Assembly (NCBI GenBank): GCA_009103225.1
Contig: RHPI01000671.1
Span: 511,918-549,024, forward strand
DNA: 37,107 bases
Direction: 5' to 3'
Origin: Chlorokybus atmophyticus
Taxonomy: Eukaryota > Streptophyta > Chlorokybophyceae > Chlorokybales > Chlorokybaceae
The position numbers and the translations under genes are program-made. Below, one piece after another: positions 9,886 to 20,904 of the stretch. Positions within the stretch are counted from its first letter, which is position 1. Every line of letters begins with the position of its first letter. The notes beneath the pieces were generated by a model that was given only the letters and a program-made list of their open reading frames with translations, was not told the DNA's origin and did not search any database.

Positions 9886-10425
9886 CACTGAATATTCGTT
9901 GGATTTACCGTTTCAGCTTTTTATCGAGTGAATATTCAAGTGTTTTCGTACATTTTGTGCAATCCCTGCCAAAACGAAATCGCGACATTCACCTATAAAT
10001 CGCGTGAATATCCACACAATAAATCAATGCCACCTTTCAAAACCCATATACCTCGTATATTCAGTTGAAATCGATTGAATGTTCAAGGCATGCAATTGTG
10101 AATGGACACAGCATGTGCTCTGCTAAATATTCAGCTATACATTGCCTGAACATTCATGAAGGGGCATAAGCTTGTGGCTATATAACAGACAGCTTAAACT
10201 CACCAAGTCCCAACTGCCCGTGAATAATCAATTGATCAGCTTGTCACACATGTATATTCATAACCTTCATCAGTTTCATGCCACAGATGTGAGTGAACAT
10301 TCAACACCAATCTGAAACTACGCAATACGATTCACACTAAGTCCTAGCTTTGAGTGAATTTTCAACACCATTCCAAAACCAAGCAATACGTTTTGCACTA
10401 ACTCCTAGCTGTGAGTGAATATTCA
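9886..10425 (-). repeat. subterminal palindromic repeats, TGAATATTCA-like
   Basis: About a dozen copies of TGAATATTCA or one- or two-base variants (TGAACATTCA, TGAATTTTCA, TGAATGTTCA) in both orientations, from CACTGAATATTCG at 9886 to GAGTGAATATTCAACC at 10413. The last three are in a 61-bp tandem arrangement (10291, 10352, 10413), each preceded by TCCTAGCT-like sequence. CACTA transposons typically carry such subterminal motif clusters as accessory-protein binding sites. CACTG at 9886 could be the element end, but the matching right end was not found. Confidence 0.65.
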
Positions 10426-10636
10426 ACCCCACACGAATAAACATATACTCTCATTTTGGCCAAGTCCCGAATGTGATTGAAAACCAAGTAGATTGCACTG
10501 CTAATTCTAATATACAGTCTAGTATATGTCAAAGCCAGAGTTGCTCAGCAATTCTACACAGCTGGTTTGAGTTGATGGTGGGGGACAGCTCTGATATGGA
10601 CTACAGCATTGCTATGCTACACACCACCTGCTACTA
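10426..10636. other. 3' flank of the transposase gene
   Basis: Non-coding sequence between the repeat cluster and the last transposase exon. If UAG were read as Gln, the protein frame would continue through three UAG codons at 10639-10631 to a TGA near 10534. Confidence 0.4.
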
Positions 10637-12900
10637 CTAGCTCAACTCATGTCTTTGCTGTGCTAACATACTGTCCATGAGTGTTCGCAATCGTCTTCTC
10701 AACCTGTCTGCCACTTGAGGATGAAACCAACTCCTTTGCATCTGCACACAACCACACAGCAATAACATGTGGTTACTAAGCACGTGTCGGCCTACACGAC
10801 AGTGCCATTGAAGCACCTTCCACTTGTAAACATTGCAGTGCACATGCATGAACTGTACCTGTTGAAATATCCGTGCGTTTGGGTCAATTGGACCAGCTTG
10901 TACCCCATCTATAAACTTGTCAAGATAAAGCATGACAAACAACCCGCACGCAACTCCATCCTTCTGCTGAGGGACCTGCACAAACATGTGTCAATGCTTG
11001 CAAACCAAATGCATGTGCATGCATCCAATCAGTGCTTGTGACAGAATGCATGCAAACTCATCACTAGTGCAATGCAACGTGTGCTACCTGTGGTACAAGA
11101 AGCTGTACGTTTTCGGGAGAGAAGCGTCGTTGTGAGTCACTTCCATGCTTTCTGCCCCACATGTAGTCAAGGTAAGCGCGCATAGGTCCATCAACGTTGC
11201 GATGCAGGCCAAGGGAGTCGAGATGGACGAGTAAAGGCGGCGTGTCACTTCCAAGTTGGCCTCCAGGATTGCACACAAGCAGCAGACTCCAGTGAGTCCT
11301 GTGAACAATCAAAATAATTCCAGCTTGCAAATACAGCAGCAATTTAGCAAGATATTCTTGGCGCTTATTCTCACCGCGTGTCTGAGTTGACAATCACTCC
11401 CAGCAAGTCCTTGGCAAACGGATCACTCTCCCACCTGTCTATCCTGTGATTGCTCGTGTGCCAGTCATTTTGTCTATGGCAGCGCACGATCTTGGTGTAG
11501 AAATGCGGGTGGAACAGCTTCACCTGAATGCCATCTGCTCTGCCTAAGATTTCCTCTTCCTTGTATCTGCATGTGCATCCCACGTACATATGAGATACAC
11601 GAATAACACAGACGCAACAAATCACATACCTGCAAAAGAAGTGGAGGATGGTGTCATTGAGCTCTTGTCTGCCATCCAGCAACCTCCTGTCCGTTTCAAG
11701 CACTGGCACCGCATCACGTGCACTTGCACTAGGGTAAATGAACAGTGGCTGCGGTGTTGACGGCTGCGGGTTGCTGACTGGATCGTCCAGCACCATGATA
11801 TCATCATCGCTGCCCACGAGGTCCACAACTGCCGCAGACGTCGTGGGTTGCTGATTACAGCCCTCTTCGTCTTCATCGTCAACTTCCATCGTGACTGCCT
11901 CTGCAGCCATAAATGGTTCAATTGGGCAAGAACCACAACGCAAATCAACAAGCTCAAGTGCACAGCAGCTTACCATTGTTACCCTCATCCCCACTCTCTT
12001 CAACGTGTTGAACCCCACTCTGCACAAGTTGTGAAACCCTACCGCAACTGCCCGGCAGAGAACGACGAGCAAGGCTCTCCCTTGGAGCTGCGCTGGAGCA
12101 CCACCTTCTTCGTACGCAGCGCATCGCGAGCACGTAACCTCAACCATGCTACCCACAGCGTGCCGTCGACAGAGGCTGTTTGGACACGTCGCGCAGACTT
12201 GCAAAGCTGCTTCGTCGCAGTTCTTCACATGGCACCTGTGTTTTGATTCAGTACAAGTGATGATGGTTCTAGGAGTGAAGTTCCTCACAACAAGATGCCA
12301 AGCATTTGCTGCAATGAAGTCCACTTACTCATGCCTTGGGCACTCCCAATATTCATCCTCCACAGGTGGCATAGAGACACAGTGCGCGTGGTAGCTTTTC
12401 CAGCAACCTTCCACATCGCAGCCAGATATGGTGCCCCCATCCTTGCAGACAAAGCAGTAGTCTTCATGTTCCCGATGTTCCAACGCATCCAGCTCCAGTC
12501 TCGGTCTCATCCTGTGAACAAAGGTTCAGTGGCCAGGTCTACAGTCTCACAGTAGGGATATGAGGCATCACAATCGCAAACAGTACCTCTTGTACTCAAA
12601 ATGCCAGTTGCGGCGTGTGGTCCATGACACCTCGCTCGAGGCGCTATTGGTTTCGCTTTGGGCACCCTGCACCAAGTACACAAGATGGTTGTATGTGATG
12701 CCAAAACCCAGGATACATGAGGACATCCAGCTTCTAATGGACAACGTTGTTAACTCTCCTCTTACCGGAGTGTCCCGGTGCATGCCTCGACGCATGAGAC
12801 TGCGCCTGTCTTTAACAAGCGCTACTGTTACTTTGTTCTCATGGGGATCAATTCCCTCAAACCACTGGCCCTTGACCTGCCAGCAAGAAGGGATATTCAT
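10637..12900 (-). CDS. CACTA gene, C-terminal part: PHD finger and Ulp1/C48 protease
   Basis: Probably the 3' exons of the transposase transcript. A PHD finger at 12510-12325 has its Cys/His ligands in order (CFVCKDGG, CDVEGC, YHAHC, CPRH). A Cys-rich segment follows (CHVKNCDEA, CATCPNSLC), then an acidic linker with DLVGSDDDIMVLDD. The protease spans roughly 11560-10859, with exons 11298-11088 and 10975-10859. The His is in THWSLLLV, the Asp in HLDSLG, and the Gln and Cys in PQQKDGVACGLF. This is the H-D-Q-C set of Ulp1/SENP peptidases, which cleave SUMO-like modifiers; CACTA elements of plants and algae often carry one. The final exon is about 10733-10637, ending TAG TAG TAG. The Cys context is ACG, not the usual DCG. 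A separate gene is possible. Confidence 0.75.
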
Positions 12901-13069
12901 CAGCCATTTTCATACTACTATTTCAATTTACTATCATCACACCAAGCACACGCCAAAACGATTGCAACACAGCCACTTACCAGGTTGCAATTAAGGTAGG
13001 TTTGTTCTGCAAAGCGGGGCTTGTCTTTTCTTACGATTGCAAATCCTCCAATGTGCTGGACTTGGTTGC

Positions 13070-16000
13070 TCATGTACCACCTAGCCTGAGCAGCTGGTGC
13101 TCCCGACCAGCTATCACCACAACATCAAAAGATTGCACCCTGCCATACCAATGGATCTTCTTGGTTGGGTCATCTGAGTCACGCCCAACGGTAAACACGC
13201 CACAGTCCATGGTGCGGAGTTTCTTCTCCATTTCCTCTGCTCTGAACTGACCGATGTCCTTGTAGCGTGCTCTGAAGTATCGCTTGATGTACTTTGGAAA
13301 GATTGGACCGCTCAACAGCTCCGTCTCGTGCTTTGTAAGCTCCCTAACAGGTCCACGCCAGTGATGCAGCTCAGTCATATGCTCCATGTCCTTTGCCACG
13401 ACATGTCCTTGTTTTTGAGCCCTTTCCCTTGCCATCCTGCGTTTGTTCACCTCCCGACTGAACTCTCTGTGTAGCAGCAACCCTTAAATAAATCATACTG
13501 TCTGCGCGTTGGACATCACGTACAAAACAGCAACTCCCAAAGCAACTTACTCTTTTAACAGCCTGTATTCATCGTCATTCTCAGCCAACCACCACTCGAG
13601 CTCCTGCCTTGTCTTACTATCTTTATCCCCAACCTCAATACGGTGTCTCCGTCCGCAGAGCACATAGTCGTCATCATCTCGTTGCTTGCCCGATCGCAAA
13701 CTGATGTCGGAGAAAAGTCGCTTCAAGGTGTCCATGTAAGTGTTCAGCATGAGCTGGATAGAGTATCTGCAGATGCAACTGGCACTTGAACAAGGCAAAC
13801 AATGTGGAAAGTTTGCACGTAACTCTCAGTGGGCTCACACAAAACTTGCCTTTTGCAGATGCTTGCTTCCACATGCTGCCTTGCAAATATCATGCGCTTC
13901 ACCCACTGCATAAAGCGTTCATGTGCCCACTCCCAGTGGTCACGCGTCGGACCAAGCCACATGCACTGCTCTGGTAGATGGCCAAGGAGGTGCAGCATCA
14001 TTGTGAAAGAAGTTCGCGGGAAGAACAGCTCCACTTCAGACTGTGCCTCATGCACCAGCACCTGCACTAAGTAATAAGCTATGCATGCCATAGGAGCTGG
14101 GCATGCAGAGTAAAGTGTTATTAAAGCCAACCTTCAATTCTTCGAGGTGTGACTGCTTTACTTCCAATGCAGTCAGCCGTTGGTAGATGTCGCATAGTTT
14201 GAAGATGGTTCTCTTCTGATCTTCTCCAATGTCGTGTGCAGAGCGCAGCACGTACTAAAAAACGACCGACCATAAGTTGTGCTTGTCGTGCGATTTCATC
14301 GAGCCTGCATGCTCCATGTCAAAAGTTCCATGCATGGAGAATCATTGCTTTAGCGTAAACACAAAACATATAACGGCTATCTCACCTAAATGCTTTGTGA
14401 AAGACTGCAGTTTCGAGCCGAAAGTGCTTGAAACCCTCACGCCGGAGAGCAATTGCTCAACCAGTCCTACATCTGTGATTGTCCATGGAGCCTGGGGTTT
14501 TACCTTGACTGCGACTTCCTTTCCATCCTTCATCTTCATCTCTGTCTGCAGCACATAGGTTCAAGTCCTTGGTTAAATCCAACTATGGCAGATGTCAACG
14601 AGGCCGACTACATACATACCTCTAGCCAGAGTTTAGGCATGCGGCCTTGCTGCTGCAGATCTTCTCGTGATTCGATGCTGTCGCGCAAGCCAGCTAGGAG
14701 ATTTGCAAAGTTGGTTGCCAGGTTGGCAAAAATGTGCATAGGGCCAACCACATGACCTTTGACAGATTTTTGTAACGGTAGCCAATATGGAAGGTCGTGA
14801 AAACAGCTCAGTCCAAGGATGCCGGAGGTCTTTAAAGGATGTCTCTTGGAGTGCAGTGGACGCTTGCTGTTGCGAGATGTCATAGCATACCTGATCACAT
14901 GGCATCCATTGCTGACATACCTATGTTCTGCAACCGAATGCGCAATCAACTGAGATTGCTCACCTGTACACGCTCTCTGCAGTCCGCATGGGTGGTGGTG
15001 GTCTGTATTCTGGTTGCGGCCAACGCTCATCAACTCTGTAAGGATGGTCATCCGGTAGGTACCGGCGGTGGCCTTGATAGATCACCTTTTTGAGAAGTTC
15101 CACATGTTCTCCACTGCACTCGCACTTTGAACAGCCAAAGATGGCTCCATGCGCCATCTGCAAGGCAGCTTTTGCCAGAGCTGCGCAACCATCATGATGT
15201 ACTTCAGTAGCCACAACCATGGTTGTGAGGACAGTCCAATATACAGATATAGTCAGACACTGATAACAGTAAGTGCAAACACTGCTGCTGCTTGAGTACC
15301 TGGGTAATCATGGATTACAATCTCCAGAATAGATCTGCAACGAAAAACTGCGCCGCGGNCACTGATAACAGTAAGTGCAAACACTGCTGCTGCTTGCGTA
15401 CCTGGGTAATCATGGATTACAATCTCCAGAATAGATCTGCAACGGAAAACTGCGTCGCGGTGGCTGTCATATATGTCTATACCTACAGTAAATGCCAGCA
15501 GATTACATGCCTCAGTCATGCGCATTTGTCAAGCATGACTGCAGTAATGGAAGCTGCTTATCCTAGCTGTGTTGAAACCATACCTTCCCAGAGATCTCCC
15601 AACTGGTCAATAATTGGCTTGAGATAAGCCTGTAGATTCTCTGGCTGTTTGGGTCCAGGGATTACAGCAGCTAGAAATGTAGTGTCTGTCTTGTGCATCT
15701 TGGCAATGGGCAGGTTCAACACTGAGATTGTGACAACCCAAAACTCATAGTTCCCTGCAACTCAACAAACCCTTTGCTGCCATTCGTACAGTTACACTGC
15801 AACGAGCATACAGGAAGAAAAATGCTCTTTTATACCTTTGTGCGGATCTTTGAACGGCTCATCCCGTCGATGAACATCGCTAGGCGCACATTGCGTGGTT
15901 CTTTGGCAAACCGGCTGTAGCGTTGTTCAGTGTCCTTGAACATTGGCGAGTCTGACAGCAGCAAGTACACCAAGGGCTTACGACCAACTGCCCCAGCCCC

Positions 16001-17879
16001 ACAACACATTCAAACATGCATACAATCGCAAGGCTGGATACTGAGGTCTTACATACCGCCCCAGCACCTCGCCGACACACAAACAAACACAGGCAAGGAC
16101 ACCGAGGTCTTACATGCCGCCTCAGCGCCACGCCGACACACAAACAAACACAGGCAAGGACACCGAGGTCTTACATGCCGCCTCAGCGCCACGCACACAA
16201 AAGCACAAGGCACGGACACTGAGGGCTTGCATTGGACTGCCCCAGCCGCTCACCAACACAATCATGCACACAGTCGTGCCTCATTTACCACTGAACTTGG
16301 CAATGTTACCGTGTATAGATCGCATAATCCCATCCTAACTTCGATTTGTGTGCGCCATCATCTCCGCAGCAAGACTAGGTTTTAGGTACAGAGCCCTCAG
16401 CGCAGCAGGCACGTCAAAGTAACGCCCATTCTTCCATGCAACTTGTCTACCTCCTATGTTGCGGTAGCGAGGGGCCTTGCAGACTGCATAAGCAAGTCGT
16501 ATGCTGATGGGACATGCTAATCAAATCCCATTGTAGTGAACATTTGCAACAATTGCTCACCTTTGCAAAGTATCCTGTTGGCATGTCGGCCACAATACAA
16601 CATGTGATCACAGCGACAGGCATCATATGTGTGGAAGCCCATGTTGAGGCCTTCAAGGCATTTCAATAGCTCGTGCATGCTGCCTGGCATCTTATTCTCC
16701 TTAGGCAAGAGGATGCCACGCAACAACCTGGCACACAGAAACACATCAGTTCTGAACAGGCTGATGTTTCAGCAGTCAGCAGTGTAATTTGCCCACCAAC
16801 CTGAGCAGTTTATTCCTGAAATTGAAGGGTATTCGATGTAGCTGCGCCAGAACCAATAGCAGCATGGAAATGCTTAGAGGGGTTGTACGAGAGCCGAAAA
16901 CAACAGGGTTGCTTGCATTATCCAGCAACGCAGCATTCACCTTGTCAAGTAGCATGGCATCATCAACGCATTTAGCCTCGTCTGGCTGCGATTCCACATC
17001 GGTTTCATAGTCTTGGTCTTCGCCGGCAACATCACCTTGCTCCGCATCACCTTGCTCCGCATCGACTTGCTCAGCAGTGGAGGTGCAGTGCACTGGCGTC
17101 TCAGGCTCTACTTGTCCATTTGTGGATTTGGTTCTGGCACCTTGATGCTCTTGCAATGTAGCATTCTCAATTCCACAAAATGCTGGGTGAGATCCGCGTT
17201 GTTCTCCATAAGCACATTGTCCTTCATGAGCACACGGATTACAACCTGCCAGCTGCAATGAGTCTAGTGGCACATGAACAATGAGAGGCACAGCATCAGC
17301 AATGTCAACATGCCACGCAAGTCAGGTCGTACCTGCTGGTTGCAAGTTGGCTGCAACATTGAAAGGAGATTCAACACTCGGTTGCAACGGCGTGCCTGTG
17401 TCAACATGTTCAGTAGCGTCGTTCCCAACTAGCAATCGTTCGGTATCATGGAGAGCTTCACCTGGGGCAAGCCAGATCAATGATCAGACAGCCTGTTGTA
17501 TAGATTTACAGATGTAGAGAAGTTGCTCTTGTACCTGACGACATGTGTAAGGATGCAGCAGCAACAGCAGCATCAGCTTCTTCAAGTTCATGGGGTTGTA
17601 GTCGATCACGGTATTCAGGAGCAACAGCTTCTGGAGTGCCACACCACATGTTTTTGCCAAAGTTTTCATGATATTCAGCCCTTCTAATGTGGTTGTGTGT
17701 GAACACTTTGCTCCCTTTGCAGTCGCGGCAAAAACACCTGCGAAAGTAGCTCATGCTACAAACATCAAAAGCAGTCAGCCAACATACTGCAAGCAACTTC
17801 CAATCAACTTCCATACAGCCAAAGCAAAGACCTGCAGGCACGCTGCCGCCGCTGACACCGCCGCCGTCGCCACCGTCAT
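13070..17879 (-). CDS. CACTA transposase (TNP2/Transposase_21 with DUF4218-like region)
   Basis: Many short exons with GT-AG introns match the TNP2 family in order. Exon 17737-17535 has the N-terminal Cys motif CFCRDCKGSKVF. An acidic linker exon follows (17245-16801). Exon 16727-16561 has FHTYDACRCDHMLYC, and exon 16483-16289 has GRYFDVPAALRALYLKP. Exon 15987-15836 has EPRNVRLAMFIDGM, and exon 15754-15584 has LPIAKMHKTDTTFLA and VIPGPKQPENLQAYL. The exon ending near 15415 has HDYPG, 15230-14964 has YQGHRRYLPDDHPYR, and 14620 onward has GHVVGPMHIFANL. The DUF4218-like exon near 14066 has MMLHLLGHLPEQ and HERFMQWVKRMIFARQHVEA. This is the catalytic transposase for cut-and-paste transposition. 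An in-frame TAG lies at 16337-16335. Exon 1 and some phases (for example 15836/15754) are unresolved, as is the join near 13070. Confidence 0.85.
15256..15460. repeat. ~102-bp tandem duplication at an N, likely assembly artefact
   Basis: The sequence from ACTGATAACAGTAAGTGC at 15259 to about 15357 recurs from 15360 with only a few mismatches, and the two copies meet at the single N at 15359. The duplicated piece is a transposase exon end (HDYPG) plus its donor site. An ambiguous base exactly at the joint suggests overlapping contig ends that were not merged. Confidence 0.85.
15970..16250 (+). repeat. hairpin repeat array (61-bp period) in a transposase intron
   Basis: Five copies of a short element reading GAGGTCTTACATGCCGCCTCAG or close variants, at about 15974, 16041, 16102, 16163 and 16222. 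The middle three have a 61-bp period and are separated by ACAAACAAACACAGGCAAGGA-type sequence. Each can fold, with GAGG pairing to CCTC around a TTACATG loop. The array fills the intron between exons 16483-16289 and 15987-15836. Confidence 0.8.
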
Positions 17880-18044
17880 GCCTGCCTACCGTAAATTAAG
17901 GGTTTAGGACACATCCAATCCCGATTCAAAACAAGCCAGAAAGTCAATCCGGATATGCTCCACAATTTGCGTACATGCTCCTTTTCTTCTTCCGTCCAGT
18001 GCATTAGCTTCTAGGGTTTGTGTGCCAGGTAGCGTGGCGCCAGC
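17880..18044. promoter_or_regulatory. putative bidirectional promoter region
   Basis: About 165 bp separate the presumed transposase start (ATG 17879-17877) from the methyltransferase ATG at 18045, and the two genes point away from each other. No TATA box is obvious. A shared promoter is inferred only from geometry. Confidence 0.35.
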
Positions 18045-19788
18045 ATGCGCGGCGTCAAAGTGTGTAGCTTCTGCAAAGCATACTTGGTTAGGAATGGCAA
18101 CAACAGACGTCTGCAACAGCATGAAGAGAAGTGCAAGCTGTACAGTGAGCAGTATGGCTTCTATGAAGCCTGCTGGCACCACAAGGCAAGGGGGGACAAT
18201 GTGAGGCAATGCAGACTGCTGGCACAATGCATGAGGCCAGATTTCTTTTGGGAGGAGTGCACTTGCCTGCAGTGCTCGCTTTCCAAGTTTGAGTGGGACG
18301 GCGAGCCCATGAATCACCTGCCTTGGGCACGGCCTGGAGCATATCGCGATGGGCAGATGTGCAATGTGGTTCGACGTCAGCTCGTGCGCAACGGTCGCGG
18401 CAAGTCCACTGTAATCGAAGACGATGTCAACAACAGGGTGAGTTGAACTGTCCTTGCAAACAGCAAAACAGCGCTTGCACGCATGACCAACTTACTCTGA
18501 ATGTCAAAGGGGAACGCGGTTGTCGACGATGTCGCGACACTGGCTGCTTGGCGGTTGTCGAGTTGAACTGTCCTTGCAAACAGCAAAACAGCGCTTGCAT
18601 GCATGACCAACTTACTCTTGAATGCCAAAGGGGAACGCGGTTGTCGACGATGTCGCGACACTGGCTGCTTGGCGGAAGGAGATTGTTGATGAGGGGCAGT
18701 CTTTGGTAGCATGCCGCGTTGTGGTGTACTGGCCAGGAATGAGCTCCTGGTATGCAGGCCACATCATCACTTTTGATGCCAACACAGGTATACTGCAGAG
18801 TATTTACATGCGCTCATGCAAGCACCGGCTCAGGCAAACATGTGGCTCAGGAAAACATACCATCAAGTACGACGATTTCGTTGAGGACCCACGGCTGCAC
18901 CACATCTTGATAAAGAACTGGAACATGGCAGCTGTGCGTGAGGGTTACGACGTAATGGTTCGTGTTGGTGGTCAAAGCTGTCTGAAACTGCAAGACTTGC
19001 CTGGTCGAGAGCTCGATCGATGGCCCAAGCCCCCACCCCTTCTGATCACACGCACACCAATAGACTCAAACGGAAGACGTTGCAGGCCGCGCGCACTGGA
19101 TCTCTTTTGCGGCGCTGGTGGTGTAGCCATGGGTCTGTACAGGGCAGGGTTTGATGTTGAGGGCATCGACAACAAGCCACAACCGTCATACCCATTCAAG
19201 TTCTGCCAGATGGATGCAATGGACGCTGACCCGACAGCATACGCTGCGGTGTGGGCAAGTCCTCCATGTCAAGCTCTAAGTGGGGCCATTCCCACTACAC
19301 AGCGCTCCGCGTACGGCAATCGATGGGAGCACGTCAACCTGATTGACCCCATAAGAGCCAAGTTGCAGTTGAGCGGCAAGCCATGGGTGATAGAGAATGT
19401 CGCAGGCGCATCAGGACACATGACAACTCACCTGAAGCTGTGTGGCACCATGTTCAAGTTGGATGTGTATCGTCATCGCATCTTCGAGACAAACCCTCCA
19501 CTGCACTCAGACTTGAAATGCAACCACACTGGTTGTGCACTTGGAGAGCTGGCCACCCACCCGGAGCAGCGCCGGCAGTTGCTACCTGGGGAGAGGCAAA
19601 TTTACCCGGTGTACGGCCAAGCATCCTGCCGTGGCACGATTGCAGGGTGGCAGTCTGCCATGCAGGTGGAGTGGATGGATGCGGAATCGGAAGTCAAGAA
19701 TGCCATTCCACCAACTTACTCTGAACATGTAGGCAGGCTGTTGCTGGAAGCAATAGGCTTCACTGTTGATTACCCTCCTTTTTACTGA
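18045..19788 (+). CDS. cytosine-5 DNA methyltransferase with zinc finger and Tudor-like domain
   Basis: Two exons, 18045-18437 and 18631-19788, join in phase 0 to about 516 residues ending in TGA. Motif I is DLFCGAGG at about residues 288-295. The catalytic Cys is in SPPCQ at about 341-345, with motif VI as WVIENVAGA. A YRHRIFETN motif VIII equivalent and a C-terminal IPPTYSEHVGRLLLEAI follow. The layout resembles compact phage and bacterial 5-methylcytosine enzymes more than DNMT1 or DNMT3. The N-terminus has a Cys2-His-Cys-like finger (CSFCKAYL...HEEKC) and more Cys pairs (CTCLQC), then a Tudor/PWWP-like stretch near residues 162-215 (VVVYWPGMSSWYAGHI). The enzyme should transfer methyl groups from SAM to DNA cytosines. 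It is divergent from and close to the CACTA transposase, which suggests carriage by the transposon. Its intron contains a tandem duplication. Confidence 0.88.
18438..18675 (+). repeat. ~115-120-bp tandem duplication spanning an intron and exon start
   Basis: The block from AGTTGAACTGTCCTTGC to ACACTGGCTGCTTGGCGG occurs at 18441-18554 and again at 18561-18675 with few changes. Each copy contains an intron tail with a CAAAG acceptor followed by the same exon start encoding NAVVDDVATLAAW. Splicing to the first acceptor would soon meet a TGA; splicing to the second (exon from 18631) leaves the methyltransferase frame open. Confidence 0.85.
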
Positions 19789-19870
19789 AAGGTAGAGGTA
19801 GCTCTTGATTGCTGGCCACTTTGTTAGCCTGAACTCAAACCCAACAACAGAATGAGCGACCCAATAAAGT

Positions 19871-19903
19871 CAGCAAGAGGTCTTAATCACGAGGATGCCT
19901 CTG
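19871..19903 (+). repeat. dispersed hairpin element, single copy
   Basis: AGCAAGAGG, TCTTAATCACGAGGA, TGCCTCT: a stem of AGAGG(C) against GCCTCT with a TTAATCACGAGG loop. It is closely related to the hairpin inside the 96-bp satellite. Confidence 0.7.
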
Positions 19904-19975
19904 TTTGCCAGCACGGGAAAGACTGACCTGCTGGGCAGGGTCTCTTTCAGAGCACCTTCATGCCCTGTTGCGCCG

Positions 19976-20184
19976 TCCGCCCACCCGAGACTAGACCTCC
20001 TGCGGGTTCACTGCGAACGCAGGGTATGGTCCAACCAAAGCTGACTCGCGAAAGTCATGAACCAGAGGCTCTAAGCATGTGCACAAAGTCTACAGTACGT
20101 GACTTGCGCGAGACGGCTCTGCAGGACCACATCCTGCGTTCGCAGTAAACCCGTAGGAGGTTTTGTGTCGGGTGGGTGGGCGGA
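19976..20184. repeat. foldback element with ~57-62-bp inverted arms
   Basis: The left arm 19976-20032 (TCCGCCCACCCGAGACTAG, then CCTCCTGCGGGTT and CTGCGAACGCAGG) is the imperfect reverse complement of 20123-20184, with about 90 bp between them. Within each arm CTGCG..CGCAG is itself palindromic. A partial extra copy (GCGTTCGCAGTGAACCCG) lies at about 20640-20657. It is MITE-like or foldback-like, with no coding capacity. Confidence 0.8.
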
Positions 20185-20904
20185 GAAGGAGAACTTCTAA
20201 GTTGCTGTGCGCATGCCTTTGGTTGCGTGCAATCTTTGGACACATGCCCGTTTCAGCGGTTGCTGGGGCCAGTACGAGGGCGTGCCAGTACGAGGGCGGC
20301 ATGTCAACAGCAGCAAGAGGTGTTCTCTCGGGTGGGTGGGGGGAGAAGGACTGCCAGCCTGAGTTGCCATATCACAAACAGCAACCCAACCCCAGCGGCA
20401 GGTACAACCGCCGTCCATCCAAAAGCCCTGGAGCAGATCGCGACCAACAAGTTCCATGCAGAGGCTGGAGGTGGTTGAGAAGGTGAAATGCAATCACAGT
20501 TAGTATATGCACGAGAGCGATGCATACCTCATGACTTACTGCGGACTTCTGTTACCACCTCCACTCTACAAGTGCTGTCACACTTACCTGTGCGCCGTGA
20601 CTGCATACAAACAGCAGCCAGCAAGGCTCCCAAGGCGGTGCGTTCGCAGTGAACCCGCGTGCAGTCGGGATGATCCTAAGCATACAAGGACAGGCAGATG
20701 TGGGTGATTGCATTTTGCTGCAATCCTTCAACACACACAGACAGGCAGCTAAAGCTAACACACTCTATCCTGTACAAAGACCACGAGATTGTCTTTCCTC
20801 TATCCTGTCATGTCAAGCTCCTGTCATGTCACCTGGAAGAACACCTCCACTTCCTGCTGGTTAGCAGCGAAAGCAGGTGGCACAGGCAAGAAGGGGGCAA
20901 GAAA

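Larger units (their letters stand above)
9886..17879 (-). mobile_element. CACTA/EnSpm-type DNA transposon (ends not fixed)
   Basis: The transposase exons, subterminal repeats and C-terminal Ulp1 protease together identify a CACTA superfamily element read on the minus strand. The 3' end is probably near 9886, where CACTG begins the repeat cluster. The 5' end is not found. It may lie beyond the methyltransferase, in which case that gene would be part of the element. No terminal inverted repeat or 3-bp target duplication could be matched by eye. Confidence 0.75.
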
